A stretch of 64,000 nt of DNA, taken from IMG/VR virus record IMGVR_UViG_3300029993_000005, positions 62,001 to 126,000 of that record. One strand, written 5' to 3'. This stretch comes from a virus. Positions 7,342 through 15,198 of this stretch are shown one piece after another (within the stretch, counting starts at the first letter, position 1; each line of letters starts with the position of its first letter). The position numbers and the translations under genes were made by a program. The notes under the pieces were generated by a model. That model saw only the letters and a program-made list of their open reading frames with translations. It was not told the origin of the DNA and made no database searches.

Positions 7342-8037
7342 ATGACGAAATTGACGCATAACGAAATTAAAGTCTTGGATCACGGACATGTCCGACTTGT
7401 TGAGTCCATGGGCAGTGACTTGTCTTTGGTGAGGAATGCACGCGTGAGCTACGATGCAGAATGGCGCACAGGTGAGGACGAAGGTAAGGATGCTAAATTG
7501 ATTGACTATCTAGTCAAGAACCGACATACCAGTCCTTTCGAGTCCGTGATCTTTACATTCGACGTAAAAGCTCCCATCTTTGTTTTTCGTCAATGGCATA
7601 GACATCGTACTTTTTCAATTAACGAGGTGTCCGCCAGATACTCAGAACTGCCTGAAGAATTCTATGTACCGGAACTGGAGGACATCACTACGCAAGCTCA
7701 TGGTAACAAGCAGATGCGAACAACTGATCAGCATGAATTCGCTGGTGCCTTGGCCGCAATGATTAAAGAATCAGGTCGAGCCTCGTTCAAAGTCTATCAT
7801 GAACTATTGGCTTCCGGTTGCCCTCGTGAGCTAGCTAGGTCCGTACTTCCTGTTGGCACCTATAGCCATATGTTCTGTACAATTGATCTTCACAACTTGA
7901 TGCACTTCTTGAAACTCAGATTGCACGAACATGCACAGAAAGAGATTCGTGTTTATGCAGAAGCTATGCTTGCTTTGATCGAGCCTATTGTGCCTATAGC
8001 AGTGGCAGCAATGAAGAAACATTTGTTGGGACTCTAA
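7342..8037 (+). CDS. thyX: Flavin-dependent thymidylate synthase ThyX, 231 aa
   Basis: The ThyX signature RHRTFSINEVSARYS is at residues 87-101, and the length is typical for the family. ThyX makes dTMP from dUMP using methylene-tetrahydrofolate and FAD/NADPH, so it boosts thymidine supply for phage DNA synthesis. Supporting features include an early Asn-Ala-Arg-Val-Ser-Tyr block (32-37) and SPFES (64-68), both usual in ThyX. It sits two bases before the DNA methyltransferase gene, in a probable two-gene unit behind the terminator at 7268. Confidence 0.95.
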   Translation: MTKLTHNEIKVLDHGHVRLVESMGSDLSLVRNARVSYDAEWRTGEDEGKDAKLIDYLVKNRHTSPFESVIFTFDVKAPIFVFRQWHRHRTFSINEVSARYSELPEEFYVPELEDITTQAHGNKQMRTTDQHEFAGALAAMIKESGRASFKVYHELLASGCPRELARSVLPVGTYSHMFCTIDLHNLMHFLKLRLHEHAQKEIRVYAEAMLALIEPIVPIAVAAMKKHLLGL

Positions 8038-8039
8038 CT

Positions 8040-8534
8040 ATGGGACCCAAACTTGAGTTTATGCGCGGAGACTGCTTGAAGTTGATGTCCCGTATACCTG
8101 ATAATTCTGTGGACTTGATTTTGTGTGACCTGCCCTATGGAACGACTGGCTGTTCCTGGGACTCGGTAATTCCATTTGAACCCCTATGGGCTCAATATAA
8201 GCGGATAATCAAGGACCGGGCACCGCTAGTTTTAACCGCTAGTCAGCCTTTCACCACTGCATTAATAAATTCCAATTTCGATTGGTTTAAATATTGTTGG
8301 GTTTGGGAGAAAAGCACGGCTGGTGATATGTTTAATGCTAAGAATAAACCTATGAAGAAGCATGAAGATATTTTAGTGTTTTCTAGTGGAACTACAGCTA
8401 ATAAATCGTTGAGACGAATGCCTTATTATCCTCAAGGTCTTTATGACGTGAACAAAATTTGTAAAAATAGCGGCAAGGACAGTGCCTTTTCCAGAGGTAG
8501 TAAAAATCCTGAAGCTACGTATACCCAGACTTAG
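8040..8534 (+). CDS. DNA amino-methyltransferase, N-terminal part ending at an in-frame TAG
   Basis: Residues 24-40 read DLILCDLPYGTTGCSWD, the DPPY-type catalytic motif IV (here DLPY) of N6-adenine or N4-cytosine methyltransferases. The expected C-terminal half with motif I follows in the same frame from 8535 to 8837, so the TAG at 8532-8534 breaks one enzyme. Motif order IV then I is beta-class. The TAG lies at the centre of a 21-bp palindrome (8522-8542). Removing six bases (TAGTCT) would restore the family-like run QTGYPTSVL. This is either a disrupted gene, a readthrough site, or a sequencing artefact. Without motif I this part alone cannot bind S-adenosylmethionine normally. Confidence 0.75.
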   Translation: MGPKLEFMRGDCLKLMSRIPDNSVDLILCDLPYGTTGCSWDSVIPFEPLWAQYKRIIKDRAPLVLTASQPFTTALINSNFDWFKYCWVWEKSTAGDMFNAKNKPMKKHEDILVFSSGTTANKSLRRMPYYPQGLYDVNKICKNSGKDSAFSRGSKNPEATYTQT

Positions 8535-8542
8535 TCTGGGTA
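8522..8542. repeat. 21-bp palindrome centred on an in-frame stop codon
   Basis: TACCCAGACT and AGTCTGGGTA flank a single T, and that T is the first base of the TAG that interrupts the methyltransferase. The arms are perfect over 10 bp. Confidence 0.9.
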
Positions 8543-8603
8543 CCCAACATCTGTCCTGAAGTTCAGCAATCCTTCCAAGAGTGTCCACCCGACTCAAAAG
8601 CCG

Positions 8604-8837
8604 GTGGACTTGATGGAATACTTGATCAAGACTTATACTCTTGATGGTGCTACAGTACTGGACAACTGTATGGGTTCAGGTACTACCGGCATTGCTTGTG
8701 TCAATACAGGTAGAAATTTCATAGGCATAGAGCAGGATCCAAAATACTATGAATTGGCCGTTGAACGCGTAAAGGAAGCTAAGGCTGAAATTGTCAGAGA
8801 AATTCAAGAAGCACCTTTTCTGATTCATCGTGCATAA
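8604..8837 (+). CDS. DNA methyltransferase, C-terminal part with the S-adenosylmethionine motif
   Basis: The frame is continuous with the upstream fragment and open from 8535; before this ATG it reads SVHPTQKPV, the usual lead-in to motif I. The product then has DNCMGSGTTGIACV (motif I, cofactor binding) and FIGIEQDPKYYELA. It is therefore the second half of the gene at 8040. It could be made separately from the ATG at 8604 or by readthrough of the TAG. It has no clear ribosome site of its own, so separate expression is doubtful. Confidence 0.7.
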   Translation: MDLMEYLIKTYTLDGATVLDNCMGSGTTGIACVNTGRNFIGIEQDPKYYELAVERVKEAKAEIVREIQEAPFLIHRA

Positions 8838-8842
8838 AAGAG

Positions 8843-8870
8843 TTGGCACCAACTGCAAAATAGGTATATA
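8843..8870 (+). promoter_or_regulatory. Host-like promoter (TTGGCA, 16 bp, TATATA)
   Basis: The -35-like TTGGCA is at 8843-8848 and TATATA at 8865-8870. The -35 box lies inside the palindrome AGTTGG-CA-CCAACT, which could also be an operator. It is placed 40 nt before the 75-aa gene. Confidence 0.6.
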
Positions 8871-8912
8871 GTGAAGTCCTTGAGCTGAAATCCAACTAAA
8901 AGGAAGAACAAA

Positions 8913-9140
8913 ATGACTGATACCTATTTTGCACCCCTGACCCTTCTCCCCTCAGTGATTAATGAATTTGGTGACTACTTGACAAGGAGTGGAGAAATCG
9001 TGACTATTATGTCATTGTCATCTAGCTCCGACTTTAAGAACCTTGGAGTCCACGAGACGGGGGTCCTTGCTGCATGGCATCGTAGCGGTCGTATTCTGAC
9101 TTCAAGTGAAACGTCCAATGACATCGTGCGGCCTATCTAA
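8913..9140 (+). CDS. Hypothetical protein, 75 aa, with its own host-like promoter
   Basis: Not recognised. A small soluble protein following AAAGGAAGAACAAA, a ribosome site context that recurs before the next gene. It probably belongs to the early genes that host RNA polymerase transcribes straight after infection. Such small early proteins often target host functions, but nothing in the sequence shows which. Confidence 0.65.
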   Translation: MTDTYFAPLTLLPSVINEFGDYLTRSGEIVTIMSLSSSSDFKNLGVHETGVLAAWHRSGRILTSSETSNDIVRPI

Positions 9141-9148
9141 AATAATTG

Positions 9149-9177
9149 TTGGCACCATCGTTAAGTTGAGCTATACT
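9149..9177 (+). promoter_or_regulatory. Host-like promoter (TTGGCA, 17 bp, TATACT)
   Basis: TTGGCA at 9149-9154, a 17-bp spacer and TATACT at 9172-9177 form a near-consensus sigma-70 promoter. It lies in the intergenic gap 48 nt before the 93-aa gene and shares GTTGGCACCATCGT with position 3353. Confidence 0.7.
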
Positions 9178-9224
9178 GGAATCACTGCACTGAATCAAAT
9201 AACCCAACGAAAAGGAAGAACAAA

Positions 9225-9506
9225 ATGACCGCAATCCAACAGACAGAGAAATTCATCGGCTACACGCTCGGTCTTGAATGCTGGGTCAACGATAGATTGA
9301 TTATGACTAAAGTTGAGTATAGCAAGACTGATGCCGGCGTTGTACTTCGCGCAGTGAGCGGACGTAATCTTTCTGCTCTCCCAACATATCAAGTGATGCT
9401 TTCCCAAGCGGAATTTGAAGAACGTCCGGTCAGCGCAGTTGATAAAATTCCGCAGACGATTTGGGCGCTAGGAAAGCTCGGACTTAAACCGGCTGCGATT
9501 GACTAA
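9225..9506 (+). CDS. Hypothetical protein, 93 aa, early-type gene
   Basis: Not recognised. It has the same leader as its neighbour (ACGAAAAGGAAGAACAAA before the ATG) and the strongest host-like promoter in the window. The product is a small mixed alpha/beta-looking soluble protein with no cysteine motif apart from one central Cys and no membrane segment. Confidence 0.65.
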   Translation: MTAIQQTEKFIGYTLGLECWVNDRLIMTKVEYSKTDAGVVLRAVSGRNLSALPTYQVMLSQAEFEERPVSAVDKIPQTIWALGKLGLKPAAID

Positions 9507-9550
9507 TAGGAGAGACGAAATGACGAAGGACCAACGAAAAGGATAATATC

Positions 9551-10129
9551 ATGGATCATCTGCGCGATAATTTAAATTCGAACAGTAAGGTGAAGATGCC
9601 GAGCACAGATGTTCAATCAAAACCTAGCGCTATGGACACGGGAGCCTTGATTCTGACTCTTAATCAGCTAGACGAAGAACATTATATGTATCCTTGGGCT
9701 GATCGCTTTGTTATGGGGTTTCCTTTGCCTAGTTGGCAGCGTGCCTTTAAATGGAGCCTACATCAACAACGGGCGTTCATCGACAGCATGTGGCGGGGCC
9801 TAGACCTTTCCAGCTATATGGTCAATAATTGGCGTATGACCGATAACCAACATTTTGACAAATTCAGCAATATACTGCTTGACGGTCAGCAACGACTGTT
9901 CACCATTGAACGATTCATTACGGATCAACTGGCAGTGCCTGATAGTCAAGGAAAATTGCGTATTTGGTCTGACTTAGGACTGCTTGAACGTCGGCGGTTT
10001 GCTCATACCTTGTTTGCACGCAGCACTGTCGATGTTTGGACAGAAACAGAGTTGTGCGAGATTTACAATCGTCGTAATTTCGGTGGAACTGCCCACCTTG
10101 AAAGTGAACGTGCGGTCTCCAAGAATTGA
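9551..10129 (+). CDS. DUF262 (GmrSD N-terminal-like) domain protein, 192 aa
   Basis: LPSWQRAFKW at about residues 57-66 and LLDGQQRLFTIERF at about 113-126 are the paired motifs of DUF262, a ParB/Srx-like NTPase or nuclease fold found in type IV restriction enzymes such as GmrSD. Full DUF262 proteins are usually two to three times longer and carry a C-terminal HNH or DUF1524 nuclease domain, which is missing here. A stand-alone module in a phage could be a decoy or regulator of such host systems, or could act on phage DNA. The domain call is sound; the role is inference. Confidence 0.7.
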   Translation: MDHLRDNLNSNSKVKMPSTDVQSKPSAMDTGALILTLNQLDEEHYMYPWADRFVMGFPLPSWQRAFKWSLHQQRAFIDSMWRGLDLSSYMVNNWRMTDNQHFDKFSNILLDGQQRLFTIERFITDQLAVPDSQGKLRIWSDLGLLERRRFAHTLFARSTVDVWTETELCEIYNRRNFGGTAHLESERAVSKN

Positions 10130-10160
10130 AGACCTAACGAAAAGGAAAGGAAAGAAAGTC

Positions 10161-10358
10161 ATGAAACCGAAAATGCCATGTATCACGGAACCCGACGAAG
10201 ACTTGGTGCATTACGAGTCTGAGTCACTTATGGGAAACGTCACGCTCTGTGGAATTACAGACTTTTTAGGCAGTACTTCTGGCGAATACACTGACGAGTC
10301 AGTAACTTGCAGTGCCTGTCAAGCCATTTTCAAATTCTGCAATTCTCACCGAGCCTAA
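10161..10358 (+). CDS. Hypothetical small Cys-containing protein, 65 aa
   Basis: The ATG at 10161 follows AAAAGGAAAGGAAAG and is preferred over the longer overlapping frame that opens inside the DUF262 gene. The C-terminus has CSACQ...FC, and a further Cys lies near residues 7 and 30, so a small zinc site is possible. It is otherwise unrecognised. Confidence 0.55.
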   Translation: MKPKMPCITEPDEDLVHYESESLMGNVTLCGITDFLGSTSGEYTDESVTCSACQAIFKFCNSHRA

Positions 10359-10359
10359 A

Positions 10360-11166
10360 ATGTCCAAAATTCTGTCCTACCACAACGACCCCAAAGTCAA
10401 AGATTTCCACGTAGCCTTGGCTAAGAAGCATCTGGCACAGGACCAATTAGTTGCCAATACGTACGGTCAATTCGAATGGCAAAAATTCAAAGGTTGCAGT
10501 GTAGGGTGCATGGCCCAGGATATTAAACACGATTGGAGTTTTGCACCTGAATCAGAATTACCTCATACTATAGTAGCTGAAAGCGCTGGCTGGCCCATGT
10601 GGCTCGTCTACTTGAACGACGATATTTTCGAAGGACTTCCGGAGGGTGAACGCGAAGTCTTTCATGTTAAGCTTCGTGAAGCTATTCCTGTGGGTATTGA
10701 CCTGGAACCCTTGTTCTGGAAATTAGCCAGTATCCGGCTGTCAAAAATATGGGCTACTTTTTTGAAAACCTCAGGCATCAAGCCGGATGAAGAAATTCAA
10801 GCCAAGATCACGACCTGTTTTAATTATTTTGAACGTGAGTTAGCGAATAGGGCAACTATTGAAGAACGGGAAACGGTGAAAAAGCTGTATTTCGCATCCG
10901 AGGGACGACGCACTGGTAATACGCTGACTAATGATTTAGATGAAACCTTGTTCAAATATTTTGGACGCTGGTCTTTAACCAATTTAGCTGGATGGGCATC
11001 CTCTGGTCGACTACTGATTATAGGTCCCACAAGCTCAGACCTTGAAGTTGAACTAGCCTTCATCGAGCATTGGCGTTTTGAACGCGATACCCTGTTCCGG
11101 TTGCTAGCTGTAATGACAAAACATCAGGTCTTGGTCAACAGTCTGGGAGACGAACCATGTACCTAG
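10360..11166 (+). CDS. Hypothetical protein, 268 aa
   Basis: Not recognised. The start at 10360 lies one base after the previous stop and is preferred to an in-frame upstream ATG within that gene. The product is largely helical, with many Glu/Lys/Arg residues in the middle (FNYFERELANRATIEERETVK) and no membrane segment. It overlaps the next gene by 10 bases. Confidence 0.7.
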   Translation: MSKILSYHNDPKVKDFHVALAKKHLAQDQLVANTYGQFEWQKFKGCSVGCMAQDIKHDWSFAPESELPHTIVAESAGWPMWLVYLNDDIFEGLPEGEREVFHVKLREAIPVGIDLEPLFWKLASIRLSKIWATFLKTSGIKPDEEIQAKITTCFNYFERELANRATIEERETVKKLYFASEGRRTGNTLTNDLDETLFKYFGRWSLTNLAGWASSGRLLIIGPTSSDLEVELAFIEHWRFERDTLFRLLAVMTKHQVLVNSLGDEPCT

Positions 11167-11573
11167 TCTTCATTTATCAAGGTCACAGTGAATATGGTGG
11201 CCTCAATGATTTGGCTGGCACCTGTGCGGAAATTACGCTTGATTCGATAACGCCTATTATACAAAATTTCGTTTATGACTCTATGCGTGACGACGGTTTC
11301 AAGTATTTTACTGGCTTTTGGACGGGCTTCATTTTTGTACAAATTATTGATGGCTGCAACCCTGACCTGAGATTTGGTTTCGATCTTTTTATTAGTGACT
11401 CCTATGACAAAGACCTTGGGCGTAATATTTATAAGGTCGAAATTTCGGAACATAAACTGTACGTACCTTGTGGTCCCGACCTAATACTGCCATTTGTCCC
11501 AGGTGCTCAAGACGAAGACTGGGCCTTGAGACTAGGTATCAATCTAAAAAACGCTAGGATCAAATATGAGTGA
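11157..11573 (+). CDS. Hypothetical protein, 138 aa
   Basis: Not recognised. Acidic, beta-rich looking protein with a hydrophobic aromatic patch (YFTGFWTGFIFVQII, about residues 52-66) that could be buried or membrane-touching. It overlaps both neighbours by 8-10 bases, showing translational coupling inside the accessory operon. Confidence 0.65.
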   Translation: MYLVFIYQGHSEYGGLNDLAGTCAEITLDSITPIIQNFVYDSMRDDGFKYFTGFWTGFIFVQIIDGCNPDLRFGFDLFISDSYDKDLGRNIYKVEISEHKLYVPCGPDLILPFVPGAQDEDWALRLGINLKNARIKYE

Positions 11574-12111
11574 TATCAAGGTGAATTACGATCTTAATTT
11601 GGTATTCCAGAAGAGCACTCCAAAAGAGCTCCGGTCCTCTATTTATGACTCATTTGCATTGGCATTGGAGCCAACTATTGGTAAATCAACTGGTATAGCA
11701 GAACGAACCTCAACAGTTGAGACTTGCACTACTTATCTTGATTCCTTGATTGAGCAGAAACAACTCGTGGGATACAACGTTGTCCCTGGCGAAATCTATA
11801 GGGTGACGAGGACTAGGCTCACGAAACACAACCAAGTGCAGGAACTACGTACTGAGCTTTCTACAGGGGCCCTTAGCTGGCACCCAGTCGATGACTGGGT
11901 CCTGGGCCTGGAGACTTGGCGTCAAGGTCCTCACAAACCACGACGTAAACTAAGACAGGCAGCCCGTTGTCTTGTGGGCAGAACCCATCATCCAATGAAT
12001 GTTTGGTTCACCCTCGTACAGCCCGTGAACCACATTATGCTGACAATCCAGGCTGAACCTGATGTACTAACCAGTAAATACAAAGACATAGTTTTCGAAC
12101 GTGACTATTGA
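11566..12111 (+). CDS. Hypothetical protein, 181 aa
   Basis: Not recognised. The central part is Trp/Arg-rich and basic (WRQGPHKPRRKLRQAARCL) and may contact nucleic acid. It starts 8 bases inside the preceding gene, and its TGA is followed directly by the ribosome site of the next gene. Confidence 0.65.
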   Translation: MSDIKVNYDLNLVFQKSTPKELRSSIYDSFALALEPTIGKSTGIAERTSTVETCTTYLDSLIEQKQLVGYNVVPGEIYRVTRTRLTKHNQVQELRTELSTGALSWHPVDDWVLGLETWRQGPHKPRRKLRQAARCLVGRTHHPMNVWFTLVQPVNHIMLTIQAEPDVLTSKYKDIVFERDY

Positions 12112-12122
12112 GGACACCTTCT

Positions 12123-12758
12123 ATGCCTGCCCCAAATAAAAAGAAAAACATTATCGCTAATTTCGTGGACCACCGTGTCTACGTCGATACCTACCGCAAG
12201 AACGTGGTACGGGTTCTACGCAACATTCAAAAAGGATCAGTTGTTGAAGACGATTTGAATAAACTCTTGAATTTCTGCCAAATGTCACTGGCGTTGCTCG
12301 AAGTAGTAAATATAGATCACATACGTCAAGCCTGGACTAATGCAGAACTCATGTCATTCATGCACCCGGAAGCCGAAGACCTAGAAGTGGTGTTGGATCC
12401 CAAGTTGCAACTGCGAACAGTTGATGACGAGTTCACACGCGTAGGTGCTCTATCATCTGGTTACGAGCGTAAGGTTGGGACCCTAGCCTCAGAAATGTTG
12501 GGACTAAAGATTAGAGATACTATGGCTGGGAATGCTCATAACCTACCGGAGCTCCAACGCATGATTGACCATGTTAAGACCTTGAACATAAAATCTGTAA
12601 TCCAAGATCATGTGGTAGAAGGTGAGAAGACAAAACTAACGTTGTTTGCCTTGGGTGTAGACTACCCGCGGCGTTTGGTCGCAATCTCGGATGATAGGTT
12701 TGGTATCTTCTGTAGTCGGGATACCGCTCAGTATATTCTTGATACTTATAAGGAATAA
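12123..12758 (+). CDS. Hypothetical protein, 211 aa
   Basis: Not recognised. The ATG at 12123 has GAGG nine bases upstream and is preferred to an in-frame TTG at 12108. The N-terminus is basic (NKKKN) and the rest reads as a helical soluble protein. It lies in a chain of co-directional genes and ends three bases before the next start. Confidence 0.65.
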   Translation: MPAPNKKKNIIANFVDHRVYVDTYRKNVVRVLRNIQKGSVVEDDLNKLLNFCQMSLALLEVVNIDHIRQAWTNAELMSFMHPEAEDLEVVLDPKLQLRTVDDEFTRVGALSSGYERKVGTLASEMLGLKIRDTMAGNAHNLPELQRMIDHVKTLNIKSVIQDHVVEGEKTKLTLFALGVDYPRRLVAISDDRFGIFCSRDTAQYILDTYKE

Positions 12759-12761
12759 TTC

Positions 12762-13358
12762 ATGACCACTTTCTTTCTTAATCTACCCAAAGAAATTATT
12801 GGTGTATGCGCCGAAAACGGTATTGACGGAACTACCTACAGTCTCAATAACGGACAAGCCTTTGACCTATACCAGAAGCTTCAGACAAGCTTAAACGCTG
12901 TGAGTGAACGCCAACTTGAGTCTAAGATAGCAGAACTTCGGAAAGAAATTCTTGAGTTGGGTCAAGTCAATACTCAGATTCAGGAAGAACTTGCTGATAC
13001 CAATGATGAGCTTAAGAGCAGTCAGCTAATGCTTGCACTGACTCGTCAAGAACTGGCCGAGGCTAATAAAACAATTGACGAAACCTCAGAAGGTCAGCAC
13101 CGTAAGTACAGCCTAGCTGAAAACTCAAGTATCATAGGCTTCGATGTCATTTCAGTTGGCACCATAGAGGCTATTGAAGATGAATTCGAACATATTTTGT
13201 TTGCTGATTTGCTAGTATCCTCATGTGACGCTGAGGAACCACGAAGGGTCCGTTTCTTCAACATAGAAAAAGATAGCGGTGTAGATAAGGAAGTAGAATT
13301 TATTGATAAACGTATAGCTTATTTGACAATGGTATCTATGTTGGAGTCGAAACTATGA
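12762..13358 (+). CDS. Coiled-coil protein, 198 aa, paralogue of the gene at 14575
   Basis: Residues about 45-108 form a Leu-heptad coiled coil rich in Glu, Gln and Lys. The C-terminal domain (about 123-198) resembles that of the gene at 14575: IIGFDVISVGTIEAIEDE here and VLGFSIKTLGTVLTENKE there, each followed by an F-x-D strand. The shared plan of short head, coiled coil and beta C-terminal domain points to duplication and to possible hetero-oligomers. Function is unknown. Confidence 0.65.
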   Translation: MTTFFLNLPKEIIGVCAENGIDGTTYSLNNGQAFDLYQKLQTSLNAVSERQLESKIAELRKEILELGQVNTQIQEELADTNDELKSSQLMLALTRQELAEANKTIDETSEGQHRKYSLAENSSIIGFDVISVGTIEAIEDEFEHILFADLLVSSCDAEEPRRVRFFNIEKDSGVDKEVEFIDKRIAYLTMVSMLESKL

Positions 13359-13735
13359 CCTTCAAGAAATCGAAGGAGCACGCTGTGTTTGACGCCGATT
13401 CGATGACGTCGTTCACCGGTAGCATCGGATTCGCTGGGGCTGAGCCGGCCACTGAGGGACAAGCCAACCAAAAGGAACGTGAGAAGAGATCTGAATTCTT
13501 TGGTCGTAGTCTAAGTGCATGGATAGAGAAAGCTCATATGTCGTTGACCTATGAAGCTAGGGTCGCAAGTCCAGACGCCTACACTTACGAATATCAATGG
13601 GTTGCCACCTCGCACACGATTGACGGGTTCCCTGTTGGGGCAGCCAGGGCTTCAACACCAGAGGACGCAGTGTACCAATGCATCTATCACTCGACGCCAG
13701 TCTCAAGAACAGCTATCAATAGACCGGAGTACTAA
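13355..13735 (+). CDS. Hypothetical protein, 126 aa
   Basis: Not recognised. It overlaps the coiled-coil gene by four bases (ATGA). The C-terminal half has aromatic-rich strands (YTYEYQWVATSH) followed by ASTPEDAVYQCIYH, the kind of small domain seen in many phage accessory genes. A similar EYQW-type segment is present in the protein at 24853. Confidence 0.6.
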   Translation: MTFKKSKEHAVFDADSMTSFTGSIGFAGAEPATEGQANQKEREKRSEFFGRSLSAWIEKAHMSLTYEARVASPDAYTYEYQWVATSHTIDGFPVGAARASTPEDAVYQCIYHSTPVSRTAINRPEY

Positions 13736-13738
13736 TTC

Positions 13739-14137
13739 ATGAACATCATTAAAGAAGGTGAGAGCGATGACGACAATACGGCGTCAACCAATTTCGATGC
13801 CCAACTCTTGAAGTCCTTCAGTCCTACGGGGAACAACCAGGAAGGCGCGGGCTTGCAGACTGTAACGGATGAAATCATAGGGTCGGCCATGGACGAAGAC
13901 ATGTACCACGTAATTGTGGTGACCCACAGTAGTTTAAATACTCAGCACTGGTATCTTACGGGGAAGCAACTGAAGAACCGGCTTGAAGAAAATTGTTGGG
14001 GAACTGCACAAGTCGTCGAGCCAAACGACCTGAACTTAAACAACAGTGCGGGTGGCTTCAATGGGCTGTTGGTTATTAAAGGTGGAACTCATGTGGTTCC
14101 TAAGTGCGAGACCGTAACCACGTGGAATCTGCCCTGA
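13739..14137 (+). CDS. Hypothetical protein, 132 aa
   Basis: Not recognised. The first 45 residues are Asp/Asn/Ser-rich and probably disordered. The remainder has alternating hydrophobic strands (YHVIVVTHSS, GLLVIKGG) as in a small beta domain. No catalytic motif is visible. Confidence 0.6.
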   Translation: MNIIKEGESDDDNTASTNFDAQLLKSFSPTGNNQEGAGLQTVTDEIIGSAMDEDMYHVIVVTHSSLNTQHWYLTGKQLKNRLEENCWGTAQVVEPNDLNLNNSAGGFNGLLVIKGGTHVVPKCETVTTWNLP

Positions 14138-14176
14138 TAAAAGTTTAAGTCCCCAACACTCAACCGAGGCTAATCC

Positions 14177-14563
14177 ATGCTCTCACGTTTGCACCCAGCA
14201 TTAGATATGGCTTGGAAATTGATTAGTGACAAATTCCCATTCATTGGCTATTCCGCGTTCATGAGACCCTTGAACTACGAGTGTGTAGAAATTGTGTTGG
14301 CTCCCTGGACTACTGAGTCCCAAAGTCCTGGCGACAAAGAATTAGCGTTGGTGCGTCACGTTGCAGGCCTAATCAATGGGACGATTGCATACGAGAAGAG
14401 GGGGAGCGATACGTGCTTTAAACGTAGAGACTTCGAGTTCGGTCGAGTCCGTTACGAGCTGACGTTACCTCCTAATTTAGGGCTTATGATTCATGTAGAG
14501 ATATTGAAACTTAACGCCATAGGTACTAAAGTGATCGAACATGCAAAATCATTAGTTAAATAA
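14177..14563 (+). CDS. Hypothetical protein, 128 aa
   Basis: Not recognised. Preceded by a 39-base gap with no obvious promoter. The protein is soluble-looking with a basic C-terminus and no motif that can be named. Confidence 0.6.
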   Translation: MLSRLHPALDMAWKLISDKFPFIGYSAFMRPLNYECVEIVLAPWTTESQSPGDKELALVRHVAGLINGTIAYEKRGSDTCFKRRDFEFGRVRYELTLPPNLGLMIHVEILKLNAIGTKVIEHAKSLVK

Positions 14564-14574
14564 GGAGCTGGATC

Positions 14575-15198
14575 ATGATCTATCTTAAAAGCACTAGCTG
14601 CAAACGAAGAATGAAACAACGTCAAATAGAAATCAATGGTGTTGATGATTTGGATGATGAACTGACACTCATCTTGTCCTATGGGACAGCAGAACAGTTA
14701 CTTATTCAGATTAATAACGAGCTGGTCAACGAATCGATTCTAAACCCAATTTCGACACTTAATGAATATGTAATCAAGCAGTTAACAGAAAAACTGGCGG
14801 TAGCACAAGAAAAATTGAAAGTGACTGAACGTAAGCTAGCTGCTGTAGAAAACCAAGTAAGCCACGCGAATGAAACCGAACGGGATGCTACAGATTTGTA
14901 TTCCTCGACGTCCGCAGAGAAAGAAGAATCTGTAGCGAAACAGCAATTCAATTTGGCACCAAACACTAGAGTCTTAGGTTTCAGTATTAAGACGTTAGGC
15001 ACAGTCTTAACTGAGAATAAAGAAGCACCCTTCTTTACCGATGTTGACATAACATTTAAGAATTCCGCCGGTGAAGTGGTGACGCAGCAGACCCGATTCA
15101 TGGAAGTGCATCATGCAGAGCATGTAGAGCGTTGCATACAAGACGGTGTTCCTTATAATATACTTGTGTCTATGGTTAATCCGAGTACTACCAAATGA
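14575..15198 (+). CDS. Coiled-coil protein, 207 aa, paralogue of the gene at 12762
   Basis: Start chosen for its AAGGAGCTGGATC leader. Residues about 62-105 form a coiled coil (EKLAVAQEKLKVTERKL), followed by a Glu/Ser linker and a C-terminal beta domain matching that of the 12762 product. The N-terminus is Cys/Arg/Lys-rich. The two genes are separated by three unrelated genes, so the duplication is not a simple recent tandem event. Confidence 0.65.
   Translation: MIYLKSTSCKRRMKQRQIEINGVDDLDDELTLILSYGTAEQLLIQINNELVNESILNPISTLNEYVIKQLTEKLAVAQEKLKVTERKLAAVENQVSHANETERDATDLYSSTSAEKEESVAKQQFNLAPNTRVLGFSIKTLGTVLTENKEAPFFTDVDITFKNSAGEVVTQQTRFMEVHHAEHVERCIQDGVPYNILVSMVNPSTTK

Noticed and set aside
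8532-8534. Whole-phage recoding of TAG
   Set aside because: TAG is used as a normal stop in many other genes here (for example 7181-7183 and 36388-36390), and no suppressor tRNA with a CUA anticodon is seen.
12071-12305. AGTAAATA copies inside genes (also near 40880, 41637, 47236, 51579, 53539)
   Set aside because: They encode ordinary residues such as Val-Asn or Ser-Lys in confident genes, so they are not listed as promoters, though some could be internal starts.
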